This document shows, one piece after another, positions 8,111 through 16,712 of a stretch of 64,000 nt of DNA. Every line of letters begins with the position of its first letter. Position 1 is the stretch's first letter. Made by a program: the position numbers and the translations under genes. The notes beneath the pieces were generated by a model that was not told where the DNA came from, searched no databases, and saw nothing but the letters and a program-made list of their open reading frames with translations. The stretch comes from Emcibacter nanhaiensis (GTDB lineage Bacteria > Pseudomonadota > Alphaproteobacteria > Sphingomonadales > Emcibacteraceae), in NCBI RefSeq assembly GCF_006385175.1, contig NZ_VFIY01000014.1, positions 1 through 64,000 on the forward strand. Direction: 5' to 3'.

Positions 8111-9226
8111 ATGCCAAATAAACGACCAGTAATAGTATATGGTGCCAGTGGATACACCGGCCGACTGATTTGCGAATTTTTAAGAGAGTACAGAATTCCC
8201 TTTATTGCTGCCGGCAGAAATCAGGCTCGTCTTGAAACAGCGATGGAAAAAGTGCCTGGTATCGAGACCGCTGATTATGAAATTCGGGAAGTTGACCACA
8301 CCGTTGACGCGCTTGCCGGTCTTTTTGACGGTGCTCAGGTCGTCTGCAACTCGGTCGGACCTTTCGAACTTTATGGTGAAACCGTTATTCAGGCCTGCCT
8401 GAAAGCCGGCACCCATTATCTCGACACAACCGGAGAACAGCATTTTGTGCTTCCGGTTAAAGAAAAATTTTCCGACGACTTTCAAAAAGCGGGCTTATTA
8501 CTTGCCCCTTCTACCGCCTATATGCATGCGACACTGGATATTGCCGTCTCCTTTGCAGCTGCAGAGCATGGAATCACGACTATAAACGCCCATTGCGCGG
8601 CGGCTGGCGTTCCCACTTATGGTTCTACGCAGACCGTAGTTAGAAGCGCCAGGGCTCAGGAATTTTTCCTGAAGGACCGGAAGCTTCAGCCGTGGGCCCG
8701 GGGGAAAAAATATGAAGTTCAGTTGCCGCTCTGGGGCGAACCCCAGCTTTCTCTCCCATGGACAGGCACAGCATTGCCGATTTGGTATGAAGGTCACAGG
8801 CAAATTGAAAACCTGAAAGCTCTTGTATGTTTTGCTGATAATCGTTCAATCATGGAGCAGGTCTTTGGTCTGATTTCCATGTACGACGAGCAGATTTCGG
8901 ATAAGAGTGCCGAAGAGCAGGAAGCTATTCTGACCCAACTCGGTGAATCCATTCAGAACGGCATGCCGCCACGAGAAAACCGTCAGGTCCATCGAAATTT
9001 TGATCGTGCCGTTGGCTTTGGACCGAGACGACATGTCGAATATCGCGTTCATTCCACTGCCAGCTATCAGCAAACCGGATTGTTACAGGCATTTGCTGCC
9101 AATCAACTTCTTGCCGATGCAAATATGGTTTCCGGTTTCGCCTCTCCATGCCAGGCTTTTGGGCATGAGGCCGTACTCTCCGCGCTGGAAGACTACGGAT
9201 ATGCTCACCTGGAAAAAGCAATCTGA
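8111..9226 (+). CDS. Saccharopine dehydrogenase-like NAD(P)-binding protein B
   Basis: The protein (371 aa) starts PVIVYGASGYTGRLICEFL, the Rossmann entry shared by saccharopine-dehydrogenase-like and trans-acting enoyl-reductase-like proteins. It continues with VCNSVGPFELYGETVIQAC at about 80-100 and HYLDTTGEQHF. The substrate is unknown. An ATG at 8099 is in frame, but GGAG lies inside its first codons at the right distance for the ATG at 8111, which is therefore chosen. It is only distantly like protein A (5463) in the Rossmann region, so the pair is not a recent duplication. It follows the dehydrogenase by 24 bp and precedes the acyl-CoA ligase by 19 bp, in one apparent operon. Confidence 0.72.
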   Translation: MPNKRPVIVYGASGYTGRLICEFLREYRIPFIAAGRNQARLETAMEKVPGIETADYEIREVDHTVDALAGLFDGAQVVCNSVGPFELYGETVIQACLKAGTHYLDTTGEQHFVLPVKEKFSDDFQKAGLLLAPSTAYMHATLDIAVSFAAAEHGITTINAHCAAAGVPTYGSTQTVVRSARAQEFFLKDRKLQPWARGKKYEVQLPLWGEPQLSLPWTGTALPIWYEGHRQIENLKALVCFADNRSIMEQVFGLISMYDEQISDKSAEEQEAILTQLGESIQNGMPPRENRQVHRNFDRAVGFGPRRHVEYRVHSTASYQQTGLLQAFAANQLLADANMVSGFASPCQAFGHEAVLSALEDYGYAHLEKAI

Positions 9227-9245
9227 GGCACGGGAGGAATAGTTG

Positions 9246-10784
9246 ATGAATATTGTTAGTCTGTTCGACCGTGGCGCTTCCTTTGGCTCGGATAAAACCT
9301 ATCTCGTATGCGGCGAGAACCGCATCACCTATGGCGAGGCACAAAATATTTCCCACAAAATCGCGACTGCCCTGAAGGATATTGCACTCGGGAAAGGCAA
9401 TCATGGAGCAGTTTTATCCCCCAACAGTCACCTGGCCTGGCTGACGACGCTTGGCCTGTGGCGCGCCGGCCTGGCATGGGTGCCCCTGAACCCCAGGAAT
9501 CCCATTGCTGACAATCTGGACCTGATTGATAGGTTTGATGTCGATATCCTGTTCTTCCACAGCAGCTTCTTACCGGCAATCGCTCAAATCAGGGACCAGC
9601 TCTCCGATGAGCTCACTCTGGTTTGTCTGGATGAAGAGAATGAGTTTCCATCCCTGCAAGCCTGGCTCGCGGATGCTGACGATGCTCCTTACCCACATAC
9701 CGCCGGTGCTGAAGACCTGGCCATGATTATGCCCACTGGCGGAACAACGGGAAAATCAAAAGGTGTTATGCTCTCGCACAGAAACCTTCTGAATTTCGCC
9801 GCCAATTATATGCTTAACACGCCATATTTTGACGAACGACCTGTAAACCTTGCCGCGGCACCCATGACCCATACAGCCGGCGTTCTGACCATGCCGGCGG
9901 CAGCAAGGGGCGGCAAGATAGTTATCCTTGAAAAGCCGGATCCCGCGCTGATGCTGGAGACGGTGGAATGTGAAAGAGTAACCGAATTCTTTCTCCCTCC
10001 GACTGTTATTTACCGGCTCCTTCAACAGGATGACATCACAGAGCGGAACTTTTCTTCCCTTCGCTATTTCATCTACGGTGCCGCGCCAATGTCAACAGAC
10101 AAGCTGCGCAGGGCCATCGACACATTCGGGCCGGTAATGACCCAATTCTATGGTCAAAGTGAAGCTCCCGGAGCAATCTCTTGCCTGACAAAGGAAGCAC
10201 ATGAATCTGCAAATGAACAGATCCTGTCGTCCTGCGGACATCCAAGTCCTCTGGTGTCGGTAACAATCCGGGACAGCAAGGGGAACCAACTTCCTGTTGG
10301 TGAAACCGGTGAGATCTGCGTCCTCGGCGATCTGGTGATGAAAGGATACTACAAAGATCCTGATAAAACCGCTGATGCCATCCAGGATGAATGGCTCTAT
10401 ACCGGAGATATCGGGCATCTCGACATTGACGGCTGTCTCCATATCACTGACCGTGCAAAGGATATGATTATTACCGGTGGTTTTAACGTATATCCCAGTG
10501 AAGTCGAACAGGTCATCTGGGGACATCCGTCGATTCAGGATTGTGCTGTAATCGGCATTCCCGATGGCGAGTGGGGTGAGAGGGTTCATGCCGTAATCGA
10601 ACTCAATCCCGGCGCCAAGCTGGAAGCGGAAGAGCTTATCACTCTGTGCAAAGAGAAACTTGGCTCGGTAAAAGCTCCCAAAAGCGTCGAATTCATGAAC
10701 AGCCTGCCCCGAAGTGCCGCGGGAAAAGTATTAAAACGCCAGCTTCGGGTCCCTTATTGGGCCAGTCAGGAAAAAGCAATATGA
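9246..10784 (+). CDS. Acyl-CoA ligase (AMP-forming) A
   Basis: The protein (512 aa) is an adenylate-forming enzyme. The phosphate loop MPTGGTTGKSKGVM is at about 162-175, the YGQSEAPG adenine motif is at about 300, the YTGDIGHLD hinge and RAKDMIITGGFN follow, and the catalytic Lys lies in PRSAAGKVLKRQL at the C-terminus. It activates a carboxylic acid to its CoA ester with ATP, the entry step for the dehydrogenase and thiolase beside it. The ATG at 9246 is preferred to the TTG at 9243, with GGGAGGAA upstream. The end overlaps the thiolase start by ATGA. The acid used cannot be told from the motifs. Confidence 0.9.
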   Translation: MNIVSLFDRGASFGSDKTYLVCGENRITYGEAQNISHKIATALKDIALGKGNHGAVLSPNSHLAWLTTLGLWRAGLAWVPLNPRNPIADNLDLIDRFDVDILFFHSSFLPAIAQIRDQLSDELTLVCLDEENEFPSLQAWLADADDAPYPHTAGAEDLAMIMPTGGTTGKSKGVMLSHRNLLNFAANYMLNTPYFDERPVNLAAAPMTHTAGVLTMPAAARGGKIVILEKPDPALMLETVECERVTEFFLPPTVIYRLLQQDDITERNFSSLRYFIYGAAPMSTDKLRRAIDTFGPVMTQFYGQSEAPGAISCLTKEAHESANEQILSSCGHPSPLVSVTIRDSKGNQLPVGETGEICVLGDLVMKGYYKDPDKTADAIQDEWLYTGDIGHLDIDGCLHITDRAKDMIITGGFNVYPSEVEQVIWGHPSIQDCAVIGIPDGEWGERVHAVIELNPGAKLEAEELITLCKEKLGSVKAPKSVEFMNSLPRSAAGKVLKRQLRVPYWASQEKAI

Positions 10785-12028
10785 AAACAGACATTTATAT
10801 CGTTGGTGTCGGCATGACTCCGTTCGGACATCATGCCAATAATTCGGTGGGCTCACTTGCCCGGGCAGCAATGACAAATGCCCTGTCTGACGCAGCCGTC
10901 GAGCAGAATACGGTACAGTCCATATATTTTTCCAATTCCACCCAAGGCCATATGGAGGGACAAGACACCATACGTGGCCAAGTCGCCCTTATCCCTCGCA
11001 GTTATGCAGGAACGCCAATTTATAATGTTGAAGCAGCCTGTGCCGGTGGCAGTATCGCTTTCCATCTGGCGGCACGCCACCTTCGGGCAGGTGACGGCGA
11101 TCTGGTTGCCGCAGTCGGCGCCGAAAAAATGATCTCCGATGACCGTAAGAAGATGTTTTCCGTTTTTGATGGCGGGTGGGATGTTTCGAAGGCTCAGGAA
11201 ATACTTCACCGGTTCCGCTCAATCGGCATGTCAATCGAAGGTGCCTCCAGCCATTCCGAAATGCCCTATAGTGCAATCATGGAAGTTTATGCGGCCATGT
11301 GTCGAGACCGCATGGAACGCTTTGGCGTCACTCAACAGCAACTCGCCACGGTAGCAGCGAAAAACAGAAAGAACGCTTCTTTAAATCCTATAGCGCACTT
11401 CCAGAAGGCCTATAGTATCGAAGAGATTCTTGCCTCCAGGCTGATTGTATTCCCCTTGACGCTTCTGATGTGCTCACCGATATCGGACGGTGCCGCAGCA
11501 ATCCTTCTGACAACGGAACAGGGGCTGACAAAATACGGAATTGACCGCAGACGCGCAGTCAGGGTTATGGCTTCTGTCGTCCAGTCCGGCGGCGAGAGGG
11601 CACCTGATGACTTCCACCACCAGGTCACCTGCAATACAGCCCGGGAAGCATATGAACTGGCAGCTCTCGACCCCGATGACATGGACTTGGCCGAAGTACA
11701 TGATGCCGCTGCCATGGGGGAAATCATCCAGTCGGAGAATCTGGGATTCTGCCCGATTGGTGAAGGTGGGGATTTGGCCCTCTCCGGCGCAACCGGTCCG
11801 AGCGGTAGAATTCCCGTGAATCCCTCGGGTGGCCTTGAAGGGCGTGGACATCCTATAGGTGCAACCGGTCTGGCACAGATCCACGAGATCGTCACACAAC
11901 TGCGTGGTGAAGCAGGCAAACGCCAGGTTGAGAATGCCCGGCACGCCATTCAGGAAAATGGCGGCGGAATTTATGGTCTGGAAGAGGCTGTTGCCCATGT
12001 TGGAATTTATCGTGCCCCAAACACCTGA
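10781..12028 (+). CDS. SCP2/SCP-X-type thiolase A
   Basis: The protein (415 aa) begins TDIYIVGVGMTPFG, has the nucleophilic Cys in VEAACAGGS (Cys87), EVHDAAAMGE in place of the classical NEAFA loop, and NPSGGLEGRGHPIGATG near the end. The HD-for-NEAF change is the mark of SCP2-type thiolases and thiolase-like lyases of branched or steroid side chains. The classical second Cys motif (CxGGG) is lost (QENGGGIYG), so cleavage may run by another mechanism or as an aldolase partner. It presumably ends the TetR-module pathway. The start at 10781 is fixed by the ATGA overlap; the long upstream extension in the same frame lies inside the ligase gene. Confidence 0.85.
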   Translation: MKTDIYIVGVGMTPFGHHANNSVGSLARAAMTNALSDAAVEQNTVQSIYFSNSTQGHMEGQDTIRGQVALIPRSYAGTPIYNVEAACAGGSIAFHLAARHLRAGDGDLVAAVGAEKMISDDRKKMFSVFDGGWDVSKAQEILHRFRSIGMSIEGASSHSEMPYSAIMEVYAAMCRDRMERFGVTQQQLATVAAKNRKNASLNPIAHFQKAYSIEEILASRLIVFPLTLLMCSPISDGAAAILLTTEQGLTKYGIDRRRAVRVMASVVQSGGERAPDDFHHQVTCNTAREAYELAALDPDDMDLAEVHDAAAMGEIIQSENLGFCPIGEGGDLALSGATGPSGRIPVNPSGGLEGRGHPIGATGLAQIHEIVTQLRGEAGKRQVENARHAIQENGGGIYGLEEAVAHVGIYRAPNT

Positions 12029-12121
12029 CATTCTGTTCCTTTCGACAAGACACCACCGGTAAGCCAGGGTTTATTTCAACAGGACCGTAGTATCAACGTA
12101 GGAATTCTCCCTCCATAAATT

Positions 12122-12134
12122 TATAGCCGCTATA
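12122..12134. promoter_or_regulatory. Putative TetR operator, copy 3 (autoregulation)
   Basis: TATAGCCGCTATA is a perfect 6+1+6 dyad about 70 bp before the TetR start. It is followed by TTTTTGT as at 3019-3036. Its place fits self-repression by the TetR protein. Confidence 0.55.
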
Positions 12135-12201
12135 TTTTTGTATGGTATTGCAAATTAACCCGAATGCGCTACTTTGTGCCCGAGGATCAAGGAAAACTGA
12201 C

Positions 12202-12828
12202 ATGAAAAACGGCCTTAGAGAACGAAAGAAACAACGAACACGTGCAGCTGTCATTACCCAGGCCAAGGCCCTGTTCGACAGGCACGGGCTGGATGGAACG
12301 GCAATGGAGACAATTGCTGCAGATGCAGACATCAGTATCGCTTCGTTATATAATTATTTTCCGTCGAAGGACGTCCTTATCAGCGCCATTATTATTGAAG
12401 AAATGGAAGCGGGACTGGTTGAGGCGGAACAGCATGTAACCAAACCGGCAAAATCACCCCAACAGGCATTCCTGAATTTGCTGAAAACCTATTTCGAGAC
12501 ATTCCAACATATTGATCGAACGTTGTTGCGTCGGTTTACCGCACATGCCATCACCCACGAGGCGTCGGCAAACGAGGACTATTTTCAACTTGAAAAAGCT
12601 CTGCTCGAACAAATCGAGCAACTCACCCAGATATTGTCGGAAACAACCGCCTTTGCCCGGAATGTTGAGCCAAAATCACTTGCCCAAGTGATATTCTCAA
12701 TCGCCAATGCCGAATATTACAATTTTATCGTGGACGATGACATGACCGCAAAAGATGCGCTTGGGAATATTGCCGGACAATTGCAAATTGTTCTTTCCGT
12801 CCTAGGGACTGAACATGACAATCAGTGA
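12202..12828 (+). CDS. TetR family transcriptional regulator
   Basis: The protein (208 aa) has a TetR helix-turn-helix at residues 8-55: RTRAAVITQAKALFDRHG, then ETIAADADISIASLYNYF. A ligand-binding helical domain follows. Family members are mostly repressors released by a small molecule, often an acyl-CoA in catabolic clusters. The start at 12202 gives the usual short N-terminal arm; AGGAAAA precedes it. It closes the first module in the same direction as the genes it follows, with its own promoter carrying the palindrome at 12122-12134 that also lies before the TonB receptor. This suggests it controls the module 719-12028. Confidence 0.9.
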   Translation: MKNGLRERKKQRTRAAVITQAKALFDRHGLDGTAMETIAADADISIASLYNYFPSKDVLISAIIIEEMEAGLVEAEQHVTKPAKSPQQAFLNLLKTYFETFQHIDRTLLRRFTAHAITHEASANEDYFQLEKALLEQIEQLTQILSETTAFARNVEPKSLAQVIFSIANAEYYNFIVDDDMTAKDALGNIAGQLQIVLSVLGTEHDNQ

Positions 12829-13209
12829 AAAAATAAGAGAACCAATTTTACCTGCCAAGTCATTTCCCACAATAGACAATATTACTTATCAGGCATATTT
12901 TCCTGGTGCGCTACCATTAGAAACCCTCAAATTCTAAAACAAACCGTCACATTGTATGATGAGCGTTTATAGTAGTTGCAGGGGCATGCAACTACGGATG
13001 CAGTCACTTTGCGCCTGCAGCTTGACCTTAATGACCCTGGCTTAAAGCAGGACAGGATTTGAAGTGAAACTATACTCAGACTTTTTGGTCTTTCTGTGTA
13101 GAAAGCCAGATGGGAAGTTATCCGGAGACGCAATATTTGACTAAATTCTCACGGGTCCCACACAATTGGAAGAGTATGGCCGATACTGAAATATTTCATA
13201 TGTCAGGCA
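12829..13209. other. 381-bp intergenic region with a repeat copy
   Basis: The gap lies between the converging TetR and Crp-like genes. It contains the middle repeat copy (13053-13128). No gene, clear terminator or promoter was found. It marks the end of module 1 and may be an older junction between separately acquired blocks. Confidence 0.5.
13053..13128 (+). repeat. Boundary repeat, middle copy
   Basis: CAGGATTTGAAGTGAAAC and the following bases align with 365-440 of the left copy, including a shared TATACTCAGA and, after small gaps, ATCCGGAG. It lacks the GGTTGYGGGGG head of the two outer copies. It lies between modules 1 and 2. Confidence 0.45.
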
Positions 13210-13737
13210 TTACAGCTGCAATTGCTTTTTTATACGGCTTAGGGCGACAGGCGTTACCCCCAGGTAGTGCGCAATATCATTCTGGGTGACCTGCCGAACA
13301 AGTTCGGGATCGGACTCGCAAAGAGCTTTATAGCGTGCTTTGGCGGACAGGGTCAGGAACTGATATTCCCTTTGTTCCTTTTTCATTGCCAGCTGCATCA
13401 TTGCATCCAACATTTCTTGTGAAAGCGTTGGTGACTTTCGTACGGCCTCCAACAATTTGGAAGAAGACATAGTGATCAGATCGCAATCCTGCAGGGCAAC
13501 CACACTGAATGTGCAGGGCAAGCCTCTATAAACCGCACTCAAACTTCCGAGCAAATCGCCTGTACGAAAAAAGGACTTGATAAACTCCTTCCCTTCCCGC
13601 GAAACATAATAGGCTTTCAAAAGTCCGGACTGAACATAGTAGAGTGTGTCACTCTCATCGCCCTGCATGAAAACATGATCGTTCCTGGAAACCTGCAAGT
13701 GGTTGCCGTGACTTTTTACAAATGCTTCGAAGCTCAT
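13210..13737 (-). CDS. Crp/Fnr-type regulator with short C-terminal HTH
   Basis: The protein (175 aa) has a cyclic-nucleotide-binding-like beta barrel (residues 10-115, with GDESDTLYYVQSGLLKAYY) and a short helix-turn-helix at the end, VTQNDIAHYLGVTPVALSRI. No iron-sulphur Cys set of FNR is present. It is short for a Crp protein (usual length about 210-240) but ends cleanly after the recognition helix, as do many Crp-like proteins of this type. It diverges from the SDR gene at 13842 over 104 bp, so it may control the SDR-VTT pair. The signal is unknown. Confidence 0.85.
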   Translation of the reverse strand: MSFEAFVKSHGNHLQVSRNDHVFMQGDESDTLYYVQSGLLKAYYVSREGKEFIKSFFRTGDLLGSLSAVYRGLPCTFSVVALQDCDLITMSSSKLLEAVRKSPTLSQEMLDAMMQLAMKKEQREYQFLTLSAKARYKALCESDPELVRQVTQNDIAHYLGVTPVALSRIKKQLQL

Positions 13738-13841
13738 TTTTCCTGCACGTTTTAACCTGGGTTAATGCCGCAGCTTGCGTCTGTCCTTACACTATCATTT
13801 CGAACCTCAGGAAAGTCAATTACATCGGGAAGTAATCATCC

Positions 13842-14576
13842 GTGAAACTCAGTAACAAAATCATTGTCCTGACAGGAGGCACATCCGGCATCGGCCGCAA
13901 AATGGTCGACAAGCTGCAGGCGCACAACACTCTGGCCGTCATTGCCCGGGAAAGCCCCCGGCTCCAGGCCCTGAGGGATACCTTTCCCAATGTAGACGTC
14001 CATGCCGCGGACCTTTCCGACCCTCAAAACTATGGTGTGATTGCCAACAGCATTCTTGAAACACACCCCAGGATTGATGTGCTCATCAACAACGCCGCGG
14101 TTCAAAATGTCCCCACATTTCTGGACAAGGAGTTTGACTATGCCACCATCGAGCATGAAATCCATGTGAATTTCACCTCGGTGTGTGCCCTGAGCTATCT
14201 GCTGTTACCGGCACTGACGCACGGTAATGAAGAAGCCGCCATCGCAAACATCAATTCCGGCCTGGCCCTTACCCCGAAGAAAACATCAGTCATTTATTGT
14301 GCCACAAAAGCAGCCCTCAACGCCTTCTCGCAAGGACTGTCCTACCAGCTGGAAGGCACCAATGTTCAGGTTCTTCAGGCCTTTCTGCCCCTTGTTGATA
14401 CGCCGATGACCACGGGCCGTGGAACGGGAAAAATCACAGTGGACAAAGCGGCCAGCGAGATTCTTCTTGGGATCGAACAAGGAAAGAAAGTCAATGATGT
14501 TGGCAAAGTGAAACTACTCCGCCTTCTGCTCAGGCTGGCCCCCGCCCTGGCCGGCAGAATAATGAGAAAGCAATGA
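13842..14576 (+). CDS. Short-chain dehydrogenase/reductase (DltE-like)
   Basis: The protein (244 aa) has the SDR cofactor motif TGGTSGIG (residues 11-18), NNAAVQN near 85, and the catalytic YCATKAALNAF near 150 with Ser upstream. It resembles DltE-like reductases of unknown substrate. The C-terminus is rich in Leu and Arg. It is followed after 40 bp by a membrane protein gene and diverges from a Crp-like regulator, forming a small unit that does not obviously belong to the acyl-CoA pathways on either side. Confidence 0.85.
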   Translation: MKLSNKIIVLTGGTSGIGRKMVDKLQAHNTLAVIARESPRLQALRDTFPNVDVHAADLSDPQNYGVIANSILETHPRIDVLINNAAVQNVPTFLDKEFDYATIEHEIHVNFTSVCALSYLLLPALTHGNEEAAIANINSGLALTPKKTSVIYCATKAALNAFSQGLSYQLEGTNVQVLQAFLPLVDTPMTTGRGTGKITVDKAASEILLGIEQGKKVNDVGKVKLLRLLLRLAPALAGRIMRKQ

Positions 14577-14616
14577 GATTGAACATTCTCAAAAACGACC
14601 AGAAAAGGCGCACTCA

Positions 14617-15264
14617 ATGAAGCCACTCTTGAAAATCATGCTGTTTCTTGCATCGATATTTGCCAGCACCTTTATCCTCCTCAATTCAACCGGTCTCATA
14701 ACCGTCGAAAAAATCGAGTTATGGTTTGAAATAGCAAAAAATGTTAACACCCTGTATGTGGCGATTGTCATTGCCGGATTGCTATTCGCCGATTTATTCA
14801 TTGCGGTTCCGACATTGACGGTGATCATTCTGGGAGGCTATTTCCTTGGCCCGTTCTATGGGGCGCTTTCCGCCATTGCAGGCCTTTTTATGGCCGGCAC
14901 CTGCGGGTATGTCATTAGCCGGAAATATGGCGACAGGCTGGTCAATTTTCTTATCCGGGACCAGGCGCAGCGGGAAAATGCCTTGAGCACATTCAACACA
15001 CACGGCCCCGTTGTTATATTGCTCTCCCGCGCCACGCCGATTCTCCCTGAAGTCTCGGCCTGCATGGCCGGCATGACACGCATGAAGTATGCGAAATTCC
15101 TGCTTCTGTGGTTTCTCAGCGGTGTGCCATATTCAATACTCGGGTCATACGCAGGCTCCATAAGCACACTGGAGAACCCGACCCCGGCAATTCTTGTCGC
15201 TGCCGGCCTGACCGCTTCTTTCTGGCTGGGCTGGCTGATCTTCAACAAAAAAACCAACGGGTGA
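14617..15264 (+). CDS. VTT-domain (TVP38/DedA-like) membrane protein
   Basis: The protein (215 aa) has about six hydrophobic segments. The VTT/SNARE-associated motif region runs from VIILGGYFLGPFYGAL (about 70) to FLSRATPILPE-like LLSRATPILPEVSACMAG (about 135). Members are inner-membrane proteins linked to lipid scrambling or small-molecule transport; the exact role here is unknown. It shares an apparent operon with the SDR at 13842. It ends 47 bp from the converging D-serine dehydratase gene. Confidence 0.85.
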   Translation: MKPLLKIMLFLASIFASTFILLNSTGLITVEKIELWFEIAKNVNTLYVAIVIAGLLFADLFIAVPTLTVIILGGYFLGPFYGALSAIAGLFMAGTCGYVISRKYGDRLVNFLIRDQAQRENALSTFNTHGPVVILLSRATPILPEVSACMAGMTRMKYAKFLLLWFLSGVPYSILGSYAGSISTLENPTPAILVAAGLTASFWLGWLIFNKKTNG

Positions 15265-15311
15265 TGTGTCCGGGGATAGCTGCACTGTTTGTGAACACTG
15301 AACAGAGACGC

Positions 15312-16658
15312 TCAGGAATTGCATTGTTTCTGAAGCTTCTTCCCCAGCTCGTGAAATTTCTTATATTCTTCCGCAGGCACAAAGCTTCCCCCTGTAGTCC
15401 AGAGTATATGATTTGCCTGCGACATTTTTTTCTCCAGCTTGTGGTCCTCGATATATCGCCGGCCTTCGGGATCGTTGCACAAAAGTTCCGGACCACTGAA
15501 GCCGGCAGCGGCAGATGGTTCGATCCGTATCCCTTCCATTTTCTCCAGCAGATACAAATCCCGGAAAAGCCGTTCGTCCTTCACGGTGAATACCCCCGAC
15601 ACTGACGACTGAATCATTTGAGCAACAAATTTTGATGCGCGGGCCACCGCAAGACCGTCGGCTTCGGTGTCAACCCGAAGACCGACATCATAGACGGAAA
15701 GATCATCCTCTGATGCAGAAGCCAGCGTCAACAACATACACGGCGCTTCAACGGGCTCGGCAAAAAAACAATGTACGGCGCTGCCAAAAACATGCCGAAG
15801 GCCAAAAGTAATCCCGCCCGGCGCGCCACCCACGCCACATGGCAGGTAAACAAACAAAGGATGTTCTTCGTCAACCCTGACATTTTCTTGCTGCAATTGT
15901 TGCCGCAACCGCAAGGCTGCGACACTGTACCCTGAAAAAAGCCGCTCAGAATTCTCGTCATCCACAAAATACCCGCAGGGGTCGCTCTCGGCTGACGCCC
16001 GTCCTGCAGCAACGGCCCTGGAATAGTCATCATCGTGCTCTATCACATGGACTCCGTTGCGGCGCAGCCGGTCCTTTTTCCACTGTTTGGCTTCCACCGA
16101 CATATGGACGCAGGCCTGGAAACCAAGCGCCGCTGCAATAAGGCCAATGCTCAATCCCAGATTGCCGGTGCTGCCGACAGAAACCGTATATTTCCCAAAC
16201 AGCTCACGGGCTTCCGGCGAGGCCAGATCACGGTAGTCCCCTCCCGGGACCAGCAAGCCATGGGCGACGGCCAGTTCTTCGGCGAAGCACAGCACCTCAT
16301 ATACGCCTCCCCGGGCCTTGACAGATCCGGCAACCGGCAAGTCATGGTCCGCTTTGATCCACAGCTTGCCGTCGATCTTCGCGCCGTTTGCGGGCAGTTT
16401 CTCCTTCAGGTCCGGTGCAGGCAAAAGACGTGATTCAATAATTCCCCCGGACGGTGCAAGCTCGGGAAAAAGCGACTCCAGAAGCGGCGCAAACTTCTGG
16501 AGGCGCTGTTCGGCTTCCACGACATGCGTCATGGAAAGCGGTAAATCCTGCAAAGTCGCCGGATCAGGATCAAAAGCGGGGTTTCTCCACAAACATGGCT
16601 CTCCCGCTGAAAGCTTGGCAAAGATCGCACTCTTCCGATATATCGCTTCATTCTTCAT
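15312..16658 (-). CDS. dsdA: D-serine dehydratase (D-serine ammonia-lyase)
   Basis: The protein (448 aa) carries the DsdA signature LWIKADHDLPVAGSVKARGG with the PLP lysine near residue 114, and the phosphate-binding SVGSTGNLGLSIG near 180. Length agrees with E. coli DsdA (about 442). It turns D-serine into pyruvate and ammonia in the cytoplasm. The ATG at 16658 is chosen because GAGGG precedes it; an ATG at 16691 has no such site. It is the last gene of the leftward beta-oxidation operon, an unusual place for it. No DsdC-type regulator or DsdX transporter is near. It adds to the group of D-amino-acid enzymes in this window. Confidence 0.92.
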   Translation of the reverse strand: MKNEAIYRKSAIFAKLSAGEPCLWRNPAFDPDPATLQDLPLSMTHVVEAEQRLQKFAPLLESLFPELAPSGGIIESRLLPAPDLKEKLPANGAKIDGKLWIKADHDLPVAGSVKARGGVYEVLCFAEELAVAHGLLVPGGDYRDLASPEARELFGKYTVSVGSTGNLGLSIGLIAAALGFQACVHMSVEAKQWKKDRLRRNGVHVIEHDDDYSRAVAAGRASAESDPCGYFVDDENSERLFSGYSVAALRLRQQLQQENVRVDEEHPLFVYLPCGVGGAPGGITFGLRHVFGSAVHCFFAEPVEAPCMLLTLASASEDDLSVYDVGLRVDTEADGLAVARASKFVAQMIQSSVSGVFTVKDERLFRDLYLLEKMEGIRIEPSAAAGFSGPELLCNDPEGRRYIEDHKLEKKMSQANHILWTTGGSFVPAEEYKKFHELGKKLQKQCNS

Positions 16659-16712
16659 CGCTGCCCTCTTCGCAGATATATTTCCCGGCACCAGCGGTCC
16701 CTCAACCGGTCG

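Noticed and set aside
12927-13133. Short minus-strand frame in the gap after the TetR gene
   Set aside because: It runs through the repeat copy, has no ribosome site and no recognisable feature.
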